In this document: positions 34,573 to 43,375 of the stretch, one piece after another
Position numbering within the stretch: position 1 is the first letter of the stretch
Layout: each line of letters begins with the position of its first letter
Origin: Nonomuraea sp. NBC_00507
Lineage (GTDB): Bacteria > Actinomycetota > Actinomycetes > Streptosporangiales > Streptosporangiaceae
Direction of reading: 5' to 3'
Assembly (NCBI RefSeq): GCF_036013525.1
Contig: NZ_CP107853.1
Coordinates: 3,596,001-3,660,000 of the forward strand
DNA length: 64,000 nucleotides
Translations under genes and position numbers: made by a program
The notes under the pieces: generated by a model
Database searches by the model: none
What the model was told of the DNA's origin: nothing
What the model saw: the letters and a program-made list of their open reading frames with translations, nothing else

Positions 34573-35970
34573 TCACGTGCGGTAGACGGTCACTCCGTCA
34601 AGGTCTTCTTTGGACAGGCGCCGCATGAGGTAAAGCCCCTCCAGCGCGAACTCCAAGGCCGCCGCGGCGTGGCCGGGCGACTCCTCGCCCGCGCCCATGC
34701 CCAGCCTGGACATGATCTTCGCCAGGCCGGGAACGGGACCCATCCGATGCAGCAGCTCCCCGGCCGGGATCAGCTCGCCGGACTCCACCTGGTTGCCCTC
34801 GGCGAACTTGTCGGTCACCGCGGACAGGTCCATGCCGCCCAACCGGTTCCTGAACGTCTCCGCCGTGGCCCGGCGCAGCAAGTGGGCCAGGATCTCGGTC
34901 TCCCTGCCCTCCTCGCTGACCTCGAACTCCACCTTGCCCCGCAGGCTGTGCACCACGGAGGCCAGGTCCACGACCCGCGTGACCGCCTGCTCCTCGCCCG
35001 CGAGGGCGGCCCGCCGCACGGCGGAGGCCGAGGCGGTCTCGGCGGCCGCGATCGAGAACCGGGCGGACACGCCGGACCGGGCGTCCACGGCGGTGGACTC
35101 GCGGACCAGCCGGGTGAACCGGGCGATCACCTCGACCAGGTGCTCGGGGAGGTCGGCGCCGATGTCCGGCATGGACTCCTGGCGGATGAGGGTGAGCTCG
35201 TCCTCGACCGTCTGCGGGTAGTGGGTGCGGATCTCGGCGCCGAAGCGGTCCTTCAGCGGCGTGATGATCCTGCCTCTGTTGGTGTAGTCCTCGGGGTTGG
35301 CGCTGGCGATGAGCAGGATGTCGAGGGGCAGGCGCAGGTTGTAGCCCCGCACCTGGATGTCGCGCTCCTCCAGGACGTTGAGCAGGGACACCTGGATGCG
35401 CTCGGCCAGGTCGGGCAGCTCGTTGACGGAGAAGACGCCCCGGTTGGTGCGCGGCACCAGCCCGTAGTGGACGGTCTCGGGGTCACCGAGCGTGCGCCCC
35501 TCCGCGATCTTGATCGGGTCGACGTCGCCGATCAGGTCTCCGACGGAGGTGTCGGGCGTGGCGAGCTTCTCGCCGTAGCGCTCGTCGCGGTGCTTCCACG
35601 CGACCGGGAGCTCGTCGCCCAGCTCGCGCGCCAGCGCCTGGCAGCGCGTGCAGGCCGGCGCGTACGGATGGTCGTTGATCTCGCAGCCCTCGACCACCGG
35701 CGTCCACTCGTCCAGCAACCCGGTGACGGTGCGGATGAGCCGGGTCTTGCCCTGGCCGCGCTCACCGAGGAGGACCAGGTCATGCCCGGCGAGGAGCGCC
35801 CGCTCCAGATGCGGCAGGACCGTGTCGTCGAACCCGACGATGCCGGGGAATCTCGGCTCGCCCGCCCGCAACTTGGCCAGCAGATTTGCCCTGACCTCGG
35901 CCTTGACGGTGCGGTGGACGTGGCCGCTGTCTCGCAGCTCGCGGAGAATTCGTGGCTGTGGCTGATGCAC
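34573..35970 (-). CDS. MoxR/ChlI-type AAA+ ATPase
   Basis: This 465-aa ATPase has Walker A GERGQGKT at 69-76, the presensor-like VFSVNELPDLAERIQVSLLN, sensor 1 ILLIASANPEDYTNRGR and arginine finger region LKDRFGAEIRTHYPQ, all typical of ChlI/MoxR-like ATPases that remodel partner proteins. An unusual cysteine cluster (EGCEINDHPYAPACTRC, near residues 94-110) is inserted after the P-loop and could bind metal. The start is GTG 35970. It probably works with the VWA protein at 31636-33627. It is divergent from the FIST gene. Confidence 0.85.
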   Translation of the reverse strand: MHQPQPRILRELRDSGHVHRTVKAEVRANLLAKLRAGEPRFPGIVGFDDTVLPHLERALLAGHDLVLLGERGQGKTRLIRTVTGLLDEWTPVVEGCEINDHPYAPACTRCQALARELGDELPVAWKHRDERYGEKLATPDTSVGDLIGDVDPIKIAEGRTLGDPETVHYGLVPRTNRGVFSVNELPDLAERIQVSLLNVLEERDIQVRGYNLRLPLDILLIASANPEDYTNRGRIITPLKDRFGAEIRTHYPQTVEDELTLIRQESMPDIGADLPEHLVEVIARFTRLVRESTAVDARSGVSARFSIAAAETASASAVRRAALAGEEQAVTRVVDLASVVHSLRGKVEFEVSEEGRETEILAHLLRRATAETFRNRLGGMDLSAVTDKFAEGNQVESGELIPAGELLHRMGPVPGLAKIMSRLGMGAGEESPGHAAAALEFALEGLYLMRRLSKEDLDGVTVYRT

Positions 35971-36106
35971 GGGATCGAGACTACGTCCCCTGCGTGGAAT
36001 GTGGCAGAGAGTTTCGCATCTGGCGGAGATTTCGGATCTTGACTATTGCGTGATGGTTCGTGCGCGTGCTTGTCCCTTTAGTGGGGAGAATCGGGCCTAG
36101 GGACGT

Positions 36107-36118
36107 TCGACATGTCGA
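36107..36118. promoter_or_regulatory. 12-bp perfect palindrome upstream of the FIST gene
   Basis: TCGACATGTCGA is perfectly symmetric and abuts the ribosome site of the FIST gene in the 163-bp divergent region shared with the AAA+ ATPase gene. A TTGACT hexamer occurs at about 36038. It may be an operator; the binder is unknown. Confidence 0.3.
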
Positions 36119-36133
36119 GGGGAGGCGAGACGC

Positions 36134-37318
36134 GTGGCCTTGATGACAAGCCGCTTCGCCGACGGCCTCGCCGTGGGTTCCGACCTGGTGGAGGCCGCGC
36201 GGAACGCCGTGGGCCAGGCCCTGTCGAGGCTCAGCGGCCAAGCCGACCTGGTCTGCTTCTTCATCTGCGGTGACGATCCCGACGACGTCGCGAGGGCCGG
36301 CCAAGCCGCGATGGAGCTCGCGCCCGGAGCACACGTGATCGGATGCAGCGCCACAGGAGTGATCGGCGACGGGCAGGGTGTGGAGCTGACGCCCGCCGTG
36401 AGCGCCTGGGCGGGCACGTTGGACGGGGCGAGGCTGACCACGTTCGCGCTGGAGACGCTCGCGGCCGAGGACAAGTTCGTCGTGGTCGGGCTGCCGGAGC
36501 GCAGCCAGGACGACCATGTGGCGATCCTGCTCGCGGACCCGTACACCTTCCCGACCGACGCCTTCGTCGAGCGCTCGGTCGATGTGCTCGGCGAGCTGCC
36601 GCTGATCGGCGGGCTGGCCAACGGGCTGCAGGGACGGGGTTCTGTACGGCTCTTCGCCGACGGCCGGATCTACACCGAGGGTGCGATCGGCGTGCTGCTC
36701 AGCGGTCCGTTGCAGGTCAGCACCGTGGTCAGCCAGGGTTGCCGGCCGATCGGCCCGAGCATGGTGGTGACGGCGTCGGAGGACAATCTGCTGCTGGAGC
36801 TGGCCGGCCAGCCGGCGCTGGCCAGGCTGGAGGACATCGTCAGCGAGCTGGACGAGGACGACCGCGAGCTGGTCGCCGCCGGGCTGCAGATCGGCGTGGC
36901 CATGGACGAGTACGCCGAGCGCCACGAACGCGGCGACTTCCTCATCCGCGGCGTCATCGGCATCGATCCCGAACGCGAGGCCGTCGCCATCGGGGACATC
37001 GTGGAGATCGGCAGGACCGTGCGCTTCCAGGTGCGTGACGCGGCCACCGCCGACGAGGACCTGTACGACCTGCTCGACGCCCACCGCGAGCAGTTCGGGA
37101 AGGTGGACGGGGCGCTGCTGTTCTCGTGCAACGGACGGGGCTCGGCCATGTTCGGCACGGCGGACCACGACCCGATCGCGTTGCGCGACACGCTGGGGCC
37201 GATCGGCGTGGCGGGTTTCTTCGCCGCCGGCGAGGTCGGTCCCGTGGCCGGGCACAATCACGTGCACGGCTTCACCGCTTCCGTGCTCGTTTTCTCCAGC
37301 GCGGCAAGTGCTCCATGA
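36134..37318 (+). CDS. FIST-domain signal transduction protein
   Basis: This 394-aa protein carries FIST_N (about residues 30-220, with GAHVIGCSATGVIGDG and LIGGLANGLQGRGSVRLF) and FIST_C (about 230-390, with ALLFSCNGRGSAMFGTADHD and GFFAAGEVGPVAGHNHVHGF). FIST proteins are thought to bind small ligands such as amino acids and pass the signal to kinases or other outputs. No output domain is attached. The GTG at 36134 has GGGGAGG upstream. Its TGA lies seven bases before the ROK kinase start, so the two are coupled. Confidence 0.88.
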   Translation: MALMTSRFADGLAVGSDLVEAARNAVGQALSRLSGQADLVCFFICGDDPDDVARAGQAAMELAPGAHVIGCSATGVIGDGQGVELTPAVSAWAGTLDGARLTTFALETLAAEDKFVVVGLPERSQDDHVAILLADPYTFPTDAFVERSVDVLGELPLIGGLANGLQGRGSVRLFADGRIYTEGAIGVLLSGPLQVSTVVSQGCRPIGPSMVVTASEDNLLLELAGQPALARLEDIVSELDEDDRELVAAGLQIGVAMDEYAERHERGDFLIRGVIGIDPEREAVAIGDIVEIGRTVRFQVRDAATADEDLYDLLDAHREQFGKVDGALLFSCNGRGSAMFGTADHDPIALRDTLGPIGVAGFFAAGEVGPVAGHNHVHGFTASVLVFSSAASAP

Positions 37319-37325
37319 GGCGACC

Positions 37326-38276
37326 GTGATCCTCGCGATCGACGTCGGCGGCACCAAGATGGCCGCCGGCCTGGTGGCCGATGACGGGACGGTGGCGCTG
37401 TCCGCGCGGGTGCCCACGCCGCAGGGCGCGGACGCCTCGACCCTGTGGAAGACGCTTGCCGAGCTGATCGAGCCCTTCTCGGCGGGCGTCGAGGGCGTCG
37501 GGGTCGGCTGCGGCGGGCCCATGGCCTGGCCGGACGGGGAGGTCTCGCCGCTGAACATGCCAGGATGGCGCGGCTTTCCCCTGCGTGCCCGGCTGGCCGA
37601 GCGTTTCCCCGGTCTACCGGTACGCCTCCACAACGACGCCATCTGCCTGGCCGTGGCCGAGCACTGGAAGGGCGCGGGGCAGGGCAGCGCGGACATGCTG
37701 GGCATGGTGGTGTCCACAGGCGTGGGCGGCGGGCTGATCCTGAACGGGCGCCTGATCAACGGCGGCACCGGCAACGCCGGGCACATCGGGCACGTGGTGG
37801 TCGAGCCGGAGGGCGGGCCTCGGTGCGGCTGCGGCGGGCACGGCTGCTTGGAGGCCGTCGCCCGTGGCCCGGCCCTGACCGCCTGGGCTCAGGAGCAGGG
37901 CTGGGCGCCCCGGAGCCCCGAATCCGGAGCGTACGACGAGGACCGGGCGGTCACGGCGCGGGCGCTGGCCGCCGACGCGCGGGCCGGAGACCCGGTCGCG
38001 GTGCGGGCCATGCGCAGGGCCGGGCGGGCGCTCGGCATCGCCATCGCCTCCGCCACGCACCTGTGCGACCTGGACCTGGTCACGATCGGTGGCGGGTTGT
38101 CGCAGGCGGGGGAGCCGCTGTTCGGGCCGCTGGAGGAGGCGCTGCGTGAGCACGCCAGGGTGGAGTTCGCCCGCCGGGTCAAGGTCATGCCCGCCTCCCT
38201 GGGCCAGGAGGCCGGCCTGATCGGCGCCGCCGCCCTGCTCCTGGCGGGCGAGAGTTACTGGACGGAGAGACGCTGA
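37326..38276 (+). CDS. ROK family sugar kinase (glucokinase-like)
   Basis: The 316-aa product has the ROK/ASKHA signatures: the phosphate-1 loop LAIDVGGTKMAAGLV, VGCGGPMAWPDG, MVVSTGVGGGLILNG, the zinc-binding HIGHVVVEPEGG with CGCGGHGCLEAVA, and LDLVTIGGGLSQAG. The acidic catalytic residue lies in LHNDAICLAVAEHW. It probably phosphorylates glucose or a related sugar. GTG 37326 has GAGG five bases upstream, right after the FIST stop codon. A 15-bp hairpin terminator follows. Confidence 0.9.
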   Translation: MILAIDVGGTKMAAGLVADDGTVALSARVPTPQGADASTLWKTLAELIEPFSAGVEGVGVGCGGPMAWPDGEVSPLNMPGWRGFPLRARLAERFPGLPVRLHNDAICLAVAEHWKGAGQGSADMLGMVVSTGVGGGLILNGRLINGGTGNAGHIGHVVVEPEGGPRCGCGGHGCLEAVARGPALTAWAQEQGWAPRSPESGAYDEDRAVTARALAADARAGDPVAVRAMRRAGRALGIAIASATHLCDLDLVTIGGGLSQAGEPLFGPLEEALREHARVEFARRVKVMPASLGQEAGLIGAAALLLAGESYWTERR

Positions 38277-38316
38277 AGGCCCGGCGGCCCTGCTGCTCGG
38301 GAGGGCCGCCGGGCCT
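38277..38316. terminator. 15-bp bidirectional hairpin terminator
   Basis: AGGCCCGGCGGCCCT at 38277-38291 is exactly complementary to 38302-38316 with a ten-base loop. It fills the gap between the converging ROK kinase and anti-sigma-like genes. Confidence 0.75.
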
Positions 38317-38331
38317 GGCTCGGACCGGGTG

Positions 38332-39030
38332 CTACTCGGTTTCCTGGTTCAGGCTGGGACCTTCGTCCTTGCCCCCGGTCTCGACGTCGAAGCCGGGCCC
38401 GCCATCGTTCTTCGTGTCCACCTTGACGCCGCCCTCGCCGTCGGTGCCAGCGGGCGGGATGGGCATCGAGGTCGGCTCGCAGTCCGAGACGGCGCCCTTC
38501 ACCACGGTCAGCGACATGCCCATCGGCGGCTTGTCGTCGCCGTCCTCGCTCTTGGACACCGCCAGGACGAGTGTCTCGCCCGCGGGCACCTTCCCCTTCT
38601 CGATCTTGAAGGAGACCCCGGCGCCCTCGGAGCCCATGCTCACCGAGAACGGCCCGCTGACGCTGCCCTGCTGCCCGCGGGGCTCCTTACAGGTCTGTCC
38701 CGCGGGCAGGTAGTCGACGACCGACTCGACGCCGGCCTCGGCCAGCTCGGCCTCCAGCCCCTCGGGGTCGGTCAACGAGCTGATGTGCACGTCGACAGAA
38801 CCGTCCGTGCCCTTGGTGACCGCGTACGCCGGGCTACTTGCGACGCCCGTCAGGAGCACCACCGCGGTGGTGGCCGCCGCGACCCCCGCCACCGCGGCGG
38901 ACAGCCCCGCGAAGCGCCGCCGCGAGCCGCGCTGAACACCTGTCACCGTCGTCGTCATCCTGTCCTCCGCCGTCCTCGTCGTGATCTCTTCCTTGAGTGC
39001 ACTGAGAAGGCGCTCTTCGAAATTGCTCAT
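38332..39030 (-). CDS. Single-pass membrane partner of the ECF sigma factor
   Basis: This 232-aa protein has a 40-residue cytoplasmic N-terminus, one membrane span (AGLSAAVAGVAAATTAVVLLTGVA, about residues 41-64) and an acidic extracytoplasmic domain with two cysteines (QTCKEPRG and VSDCEPTS) and a Gly/Asp-rich tail. The ATG overlaps the sigma stop as ATGA. Topology and position suggest an anti-sigma or signal-sensing partner, but the HxxxCxxC zinc motif of ZAS-type anti-sigma factors is absent. Confidence 0.65.
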   Translation of the reverse strand: MSNFEERLLSALKEEITTRTAEDRMTTTVTGVQRGSRRRFAGLSAAVAGVAAATTAVVLLTGVASSPAYAVTKGTDGSVDVHISSLTDPEGLEAELAEAGVESVVDYLPAGQTCKEPRGQQGSVSGPFSVSMGSEGAGVSFKIEKGKVPAGETLVLAVSKSEDGDDKPPMGMSLTVVKGAVSDCEPTSMPIPPAGTDGEGGVKVDTKNDGGPGFDVETGGKDEGPSLNQETE

Positions 39031-39572
39031 GCCTGTCCCTCCACGTACACAGGTGCTGGCGAAGCGACGTCTTCCAGGGCTTTCCTGGCCCGGTGTAACC
39101 GGACTCGCACGGTCACCTGCCTGATGCCCAGGGCGCTGGCGACCTCGGCGACGGTGAGCTGATCGACCGCCACGAGCTCCAGCACGGCACGCTCACCCTC
39201 CGGCAGCTTGGCCATGGCTTCCAGAGCGCTGCGCATCTGGCGCTCGGCGTCGATCCGTTCCTCCATCCTGACGAGATCGTCGTCGTCCATCAGCCGGCGA
39301 CCCGCGACCCGGCCGGTGGCCCGTGCCTCCCTGGCCGCTTGGCGATGCTGGGCCGATACGACGTTGCGCGCGACGCCGTACAGCCATGCGATCTCGCTTC
39401 CCCGGCCGGGCACGTAGGTGTGAGCCGAGTCCAGGGCCGCCAGGAAGATGTCCGCCGTCAGGTCCGCGGCGAGATGAGGATCACTCACCCGCCGGGCCAC
39501 GAACCTCAGCACGGCATCCACGTGGCGGCGATAAAAGGCCTCAAAGGCCGCAGGGTCTTCGTTGAGGCGCAT
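39027..39572 (-). CDS. ECF RNA polymerase sigma factor
   Basis: The 181-aa product has sigma region 2 (AFEAFYRRHVDAVLRFVARR, then LAADLTADIFLAALDSAHTY and IAWLYGVARNVVSAQHRQAA) and region 4 (LTVAEVASALGIRQVTVRVRLHRARKALE). ECF factors direct RNA polymerase to stress or envelope regulons. It lies upstream of, and overlaps by four bases, a membrane partner gene. A M1 peptidase gene lies upstream on the same strand but is separated by 71 bp. Confidence 0.93.
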   Translation of the reverse strand: MRLNEDPAAFEAFYRRHVDAVLRFVARRVSDPHLAADLTADIFLAALDSAHTYVPGRGSEIAWLYGVARNVVSAQHRQAAREARATGRVAGRRLMDDDDLVRMEERIDAERQMRSALEAMAKLPEGERAVLELVAVDQLTVAEVASALGIRQVTVRVRLHRARKALEDVASPAPVYVEGQA

Positions 39573-39643
39573 CGCCTGAAATCCCTTTCGTCGTTCGCCT
39601 TACATCCGGTACTTGGACCGAGCGACGAAAAGCGTTTCGGCGG

Positions 39644-41038
39644 TCATTGGGGTCGGCGTGGCTGGAAGAGCCAGGCGTCGAAGAGGGCGCTGAGCTCCTT
39701 GCCCGACATCTGCTCCGCGAGCCCGATGAACTGGTCCGTCGTGACATGACCGTAGCGGTGGTCGGCGGCCCACCTCTTCAGCAGCGCGAAGAACGTCTGG
39801 TCGCCGACGGCCCTGCGCAGGGCGTGCAGCGTCATCGCGCCCCGTGAATAGACCGCCTGGTTGAACAGGTCGTTGGGCCGGGCCCGCCCCGGCGGGTATT
39901 TCCAGATCGGATCGCCGGCCCGGCGGCGGTGGAACTCCTTGAACGTGGCCTCAGCGGTCTTGGTGCCCTTGTGCTCGGCCCACAGCCATTCCGCGTAGGT
40001 GGCGAAGCCCTCGTTGAGCCAGAGGTCCCTCCACCGCTTGATGCTCACGCTGTTGCCGAACCACTGGTGCGCCAGCTCGTGCGCGATGATGGTCTCGTCC
40101 GGGTGGAAGCCGCCGTAGAGCGGCTTGGTCTGGCTTTCCAGCGCGTAGCCGGCGGCATAGTCGTCGACCACGCCACCGGTCGAGCCGAACGGGTAGGGCC
40201 CGAAGACCGTGGCCCAGTGGTCGGTGATCGTGGCGGAGGTCGTGTAGAGGCGATCGATCGAGGTCGTGAACCTCGGGTCGGCGGCCGCCAGGTTGGGGAT
40301 GCCGCCGGGCGTGCTGCCCTGGCGCAGCTCGAACTTGCCGAGCGTGGCCGTGGCGAGGTAGGTCACCATCGGGTGCCGCTCCCGCCAGCGGTAGGTGGTC
40401 CTGCCGCCCGCGGTTGTGGGCTGCCCGACCATCTCGCCGTTGGCCAGGGCCGTCACCCCGGCCGGCACGGTGATCGAGAAATCGAAGGGGGCCTTGTCGG
40501 CCGGGTGGTCGTTGGCGGGGAACCAGGTCTTGGCGCCGTTGGGCTCGGCGGCCACGAACGCGCCGTCCGGCGTCGGCATGAAGCCGTAGGTGCCCAGGTT
40601 GGAGCCGTCCCCGGCCGGCTTCGGGACCCCCGCGTAGGACACCTTCACGGTGAACGTGGCGTGGTTGTCGATCGGGCGGGCCGGCCGCACGGTCAGCTCG
40701 TCACCCTGGCGGCTGAAGGTGGCCGGCGCGTCGTTCACGGTGACACTTCGCACGGTGAACCCGCTCAAGTCCAGGTTGAAGCTGGACAGGCCGTGCGTCG
40801 CGCCGGCCGTGATGGTGGTCACGCCGACCAGCTGCTTGCTCGCGGGTGTGTAGTCGATGGCGACGGCGTAGTGGGTGACGTCGTAGCCGCCGTTGCCGTC
40901 CTTGGGAAAGTCCGTGTCGCCGATGCCGGGCGCGCCCGGCAGGTGGTCGTTCGCCGAGGACGGCTCGTTGGCGGGAGCACAGGCCAGCGCGCTGACCAGC
41001 GCCGCCACCAGTGCCATCCCGCGCCGGTTGACATGCAT
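39644..41038 (-). CDS. M1 family metallopeptidase, exported
   Basis: This 464-aa zinc aminopeptidase-type protein has an N-terminal signal (ALVAALVSALAC, possible lipidation at Cys20, though the box is atypical), the M1 beta-domain, the substrate-binding YALESQTKPLYG, the zinc site HELAH at 320-324 and Glu343 in NEGFATYAEW. The large C-terminal helical domain of PepN-type enzymes is missing, as in short secreted actinomycete members. ATG 41038 is preferred because of GGGGG upstream; GTG 41062 is the alternative. A TAATAT hexamer and the palindrome TCACGTGA lie just upstream. Confidence 0.88.
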   Translation of the reverse strand: MHVNRRGMALVAALVSALACAPANEPSSANDHLPGAPGIGDTDFPKDGNGGYDVTHYAVAIDYTPASKQLVGVTTITAGATHGLSSFNLDLSGFTVRSVTVNDAPATFSRQGDELTVRPARPIDNHATFTVKVSYAGVPKPAGDGSNLGTYGFMPTPDGAFVAAEPNGAKTWFPANDHPADKAPFDFSITVPAGVTALANGEMVGQPTTAGGRTTYRWRERHPMVTYLATATLGKFELRQGSTPGGIPNLAAADPRFTTSIDRLYTTSATITDHWATVFGPYPFGSTGGVVDDYAAGYALESQTKPLYGGFHPDETIIAHELAHQWFGNSVSIKRWRDLWLNEGFATYAEWLWAEHKGTKTAEATFKEFHRRRAGDPIWKYPPGRARPNDLFNQAVYSRGAMTLHALRRAVGDQTFFALLKRWAADHRYGHVTTDQFIGLAEQMSGKELSALFDAWLFQPRRPQ

Positions 41039-41084
41039 AGACGAACGAGCCCCCTTCGTCACGTCACGTGAATATTACTCTGCG

Positions 41085-41525
41085 TCAGGCATTGACGACG
41101 ACCGTCCTGGCGGCCTTGTCGTGCAGCGCCTGCTTGCGGGGGTCGAAGAGGATCCAGGAGAGGTCGACCAGGAGGCCGACGCAGCACAACCATTCGAGCG
41201 CCGTCATCACGCCCTGCCTGACCGCCACCTGTCCCACGCCCAGCTTGCCGCCGGTGTCCGGGACCACTCTGATGGCGAACAGCCTCTTGCCCAGCGTCTG
41301 GCCGTGCCAGAACGAATGCAGCAGCCAGAAGTACAGGAAGGCGACGAGTCCGGCCAGGAAGGTGTGTTCCACGGGATAGCGATCCCAGACGCCTCTCGCG
41401 CCGTCCCAGACGTAGTTCCAGCTGGTCCAGCTGAAAGGGGCCGAGATGATGTTGACGATGAGCCAGTCGAGGACGCCGGCGAACAACCGTCGCCAGCGTC
41501 CCGCCAGCCCCGGTGGCGATCCCAT
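41085..41525 (-). CDS. RDD family membrane protein
   Basis: The 146-aa product has an N-terminal LAGRWRRLFAGVLDWLIVN, which carries the Arg-Asp pattern of the RDD family, then two to three further membrane segments (LAGLVAFLYFWLLHSFW, ALEWLCCVGLLVDLSWILF) and QTLGKRLFAIRVV. Some RDD proteins are Na+/H+ or compatible-solute transporters; the role here is unknown. ATG 41525 has AGGA five bases upstream; the frame extends to TTG 41558. It is downstream of hppD on the same strand. Confidence 0.82.
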   Translation of the reverse strand: MGSPPGLAGRWRRLFAGVLDWLIVNIISAPFSWTSWNYVWDGARGVWDRYPVEHTFLAGLVAFLYFWLLHSFWHGQTLGKRLFAIRVVPDTGGKLGVGQVAVRQGVMTALEWLCCVGLLVDLSWILFDPRKQALHDKAARTVVVNA

Positions 41526-41559
41526 GAGGTCCTGATCGCCCCCACTAAGTCGGGACAAA

Positions 41560-42772
<1,213 letters not shown>

Positions 42773-43258
42773 ATGACGATCGACGATCTCGACGCCCGCC
42801 TGCTCGCCCTGCTGACCGCCGAGCCGCGCCTGGGCGTGCTGGAATGCTCGCGGCGGCTCGGTGTGGCGCGCGGCACCGTCCAGGCCAGGCTGGACCGGCT
42901 GACCGCCCGAGGGGTGATCACGGGATTCGGTCCCGAGGTGTCGCCCGCGGCGCTCGGCTACGACGTCACCGCGTTCGTCAGCATGGAGATCAGGCAGGTC
43001 GCCGGCCACGACCCGGTCGCCCATCAGCTGGCCCGCATTCCCGAGGTGCTGGAGGTGCACACGATCACCGGCGACAGCGACCTGCTCTGCCGCGTGGTCG
43101 CCCGGACCAATGCCGATTTACAGCGGGTCATCGACCAGATCGTCGAAGTCCGGGGCGTGCTCAGGACTAATTCGATCATTGCGCTCGACACCCCGGTTCC
43201 CTACCGAGTTATGCCTTTGGTCGCCGATGTTCCGCGTCGGGAACGGCGATCGCCGTAG
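42773..43258 (+). CDS. Lrp/AsnC family transcriptional regulator
   Basis: The 161-aa product has the AsnC-type helix-turn-helix (DDLDARLLALLTAEPRLGVL, then CSRRLGVARGTVQARLDRLT) followed by a RAM/ACT-like ligand domain (GYDVTAFVSMEIRQVAGHD, EVLEVHTITGDSDLLCRVVA). It probably senses an amino acid, plausibly tyrosine or phenylalanine given the divergent hppD gene. It has one TTA codon (residue 116, in NADLQRV) and lacks a Shine-Dalgarno sequence. Confidence 0.9.
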   Translation: MTIDDLDARLLALLTAEPRLGVLECSRRLGVARGTVQARLDRLTARGVITGFGPEVSPAALGYDVTAFVSMEIRQVAGHDPVAHQLARIPEVLEVHTITGDSDLLCRVVARTNADLQRVIDQIVEVRGVLRTNSIIALDTPVPYRVMPLVADVPRRERRSP

Positions 43259-43375
43259 TATCGCTAGGGGACGGGCACCATCTTCGATCGTTTACCCTTG
43301 ACATTCGCCCAGCTTGCGGGGGTGGGGCGAGGCTTGACGAGGGGGTCGAGGGTGCAAGGCGGTGGAGGAAACGGA

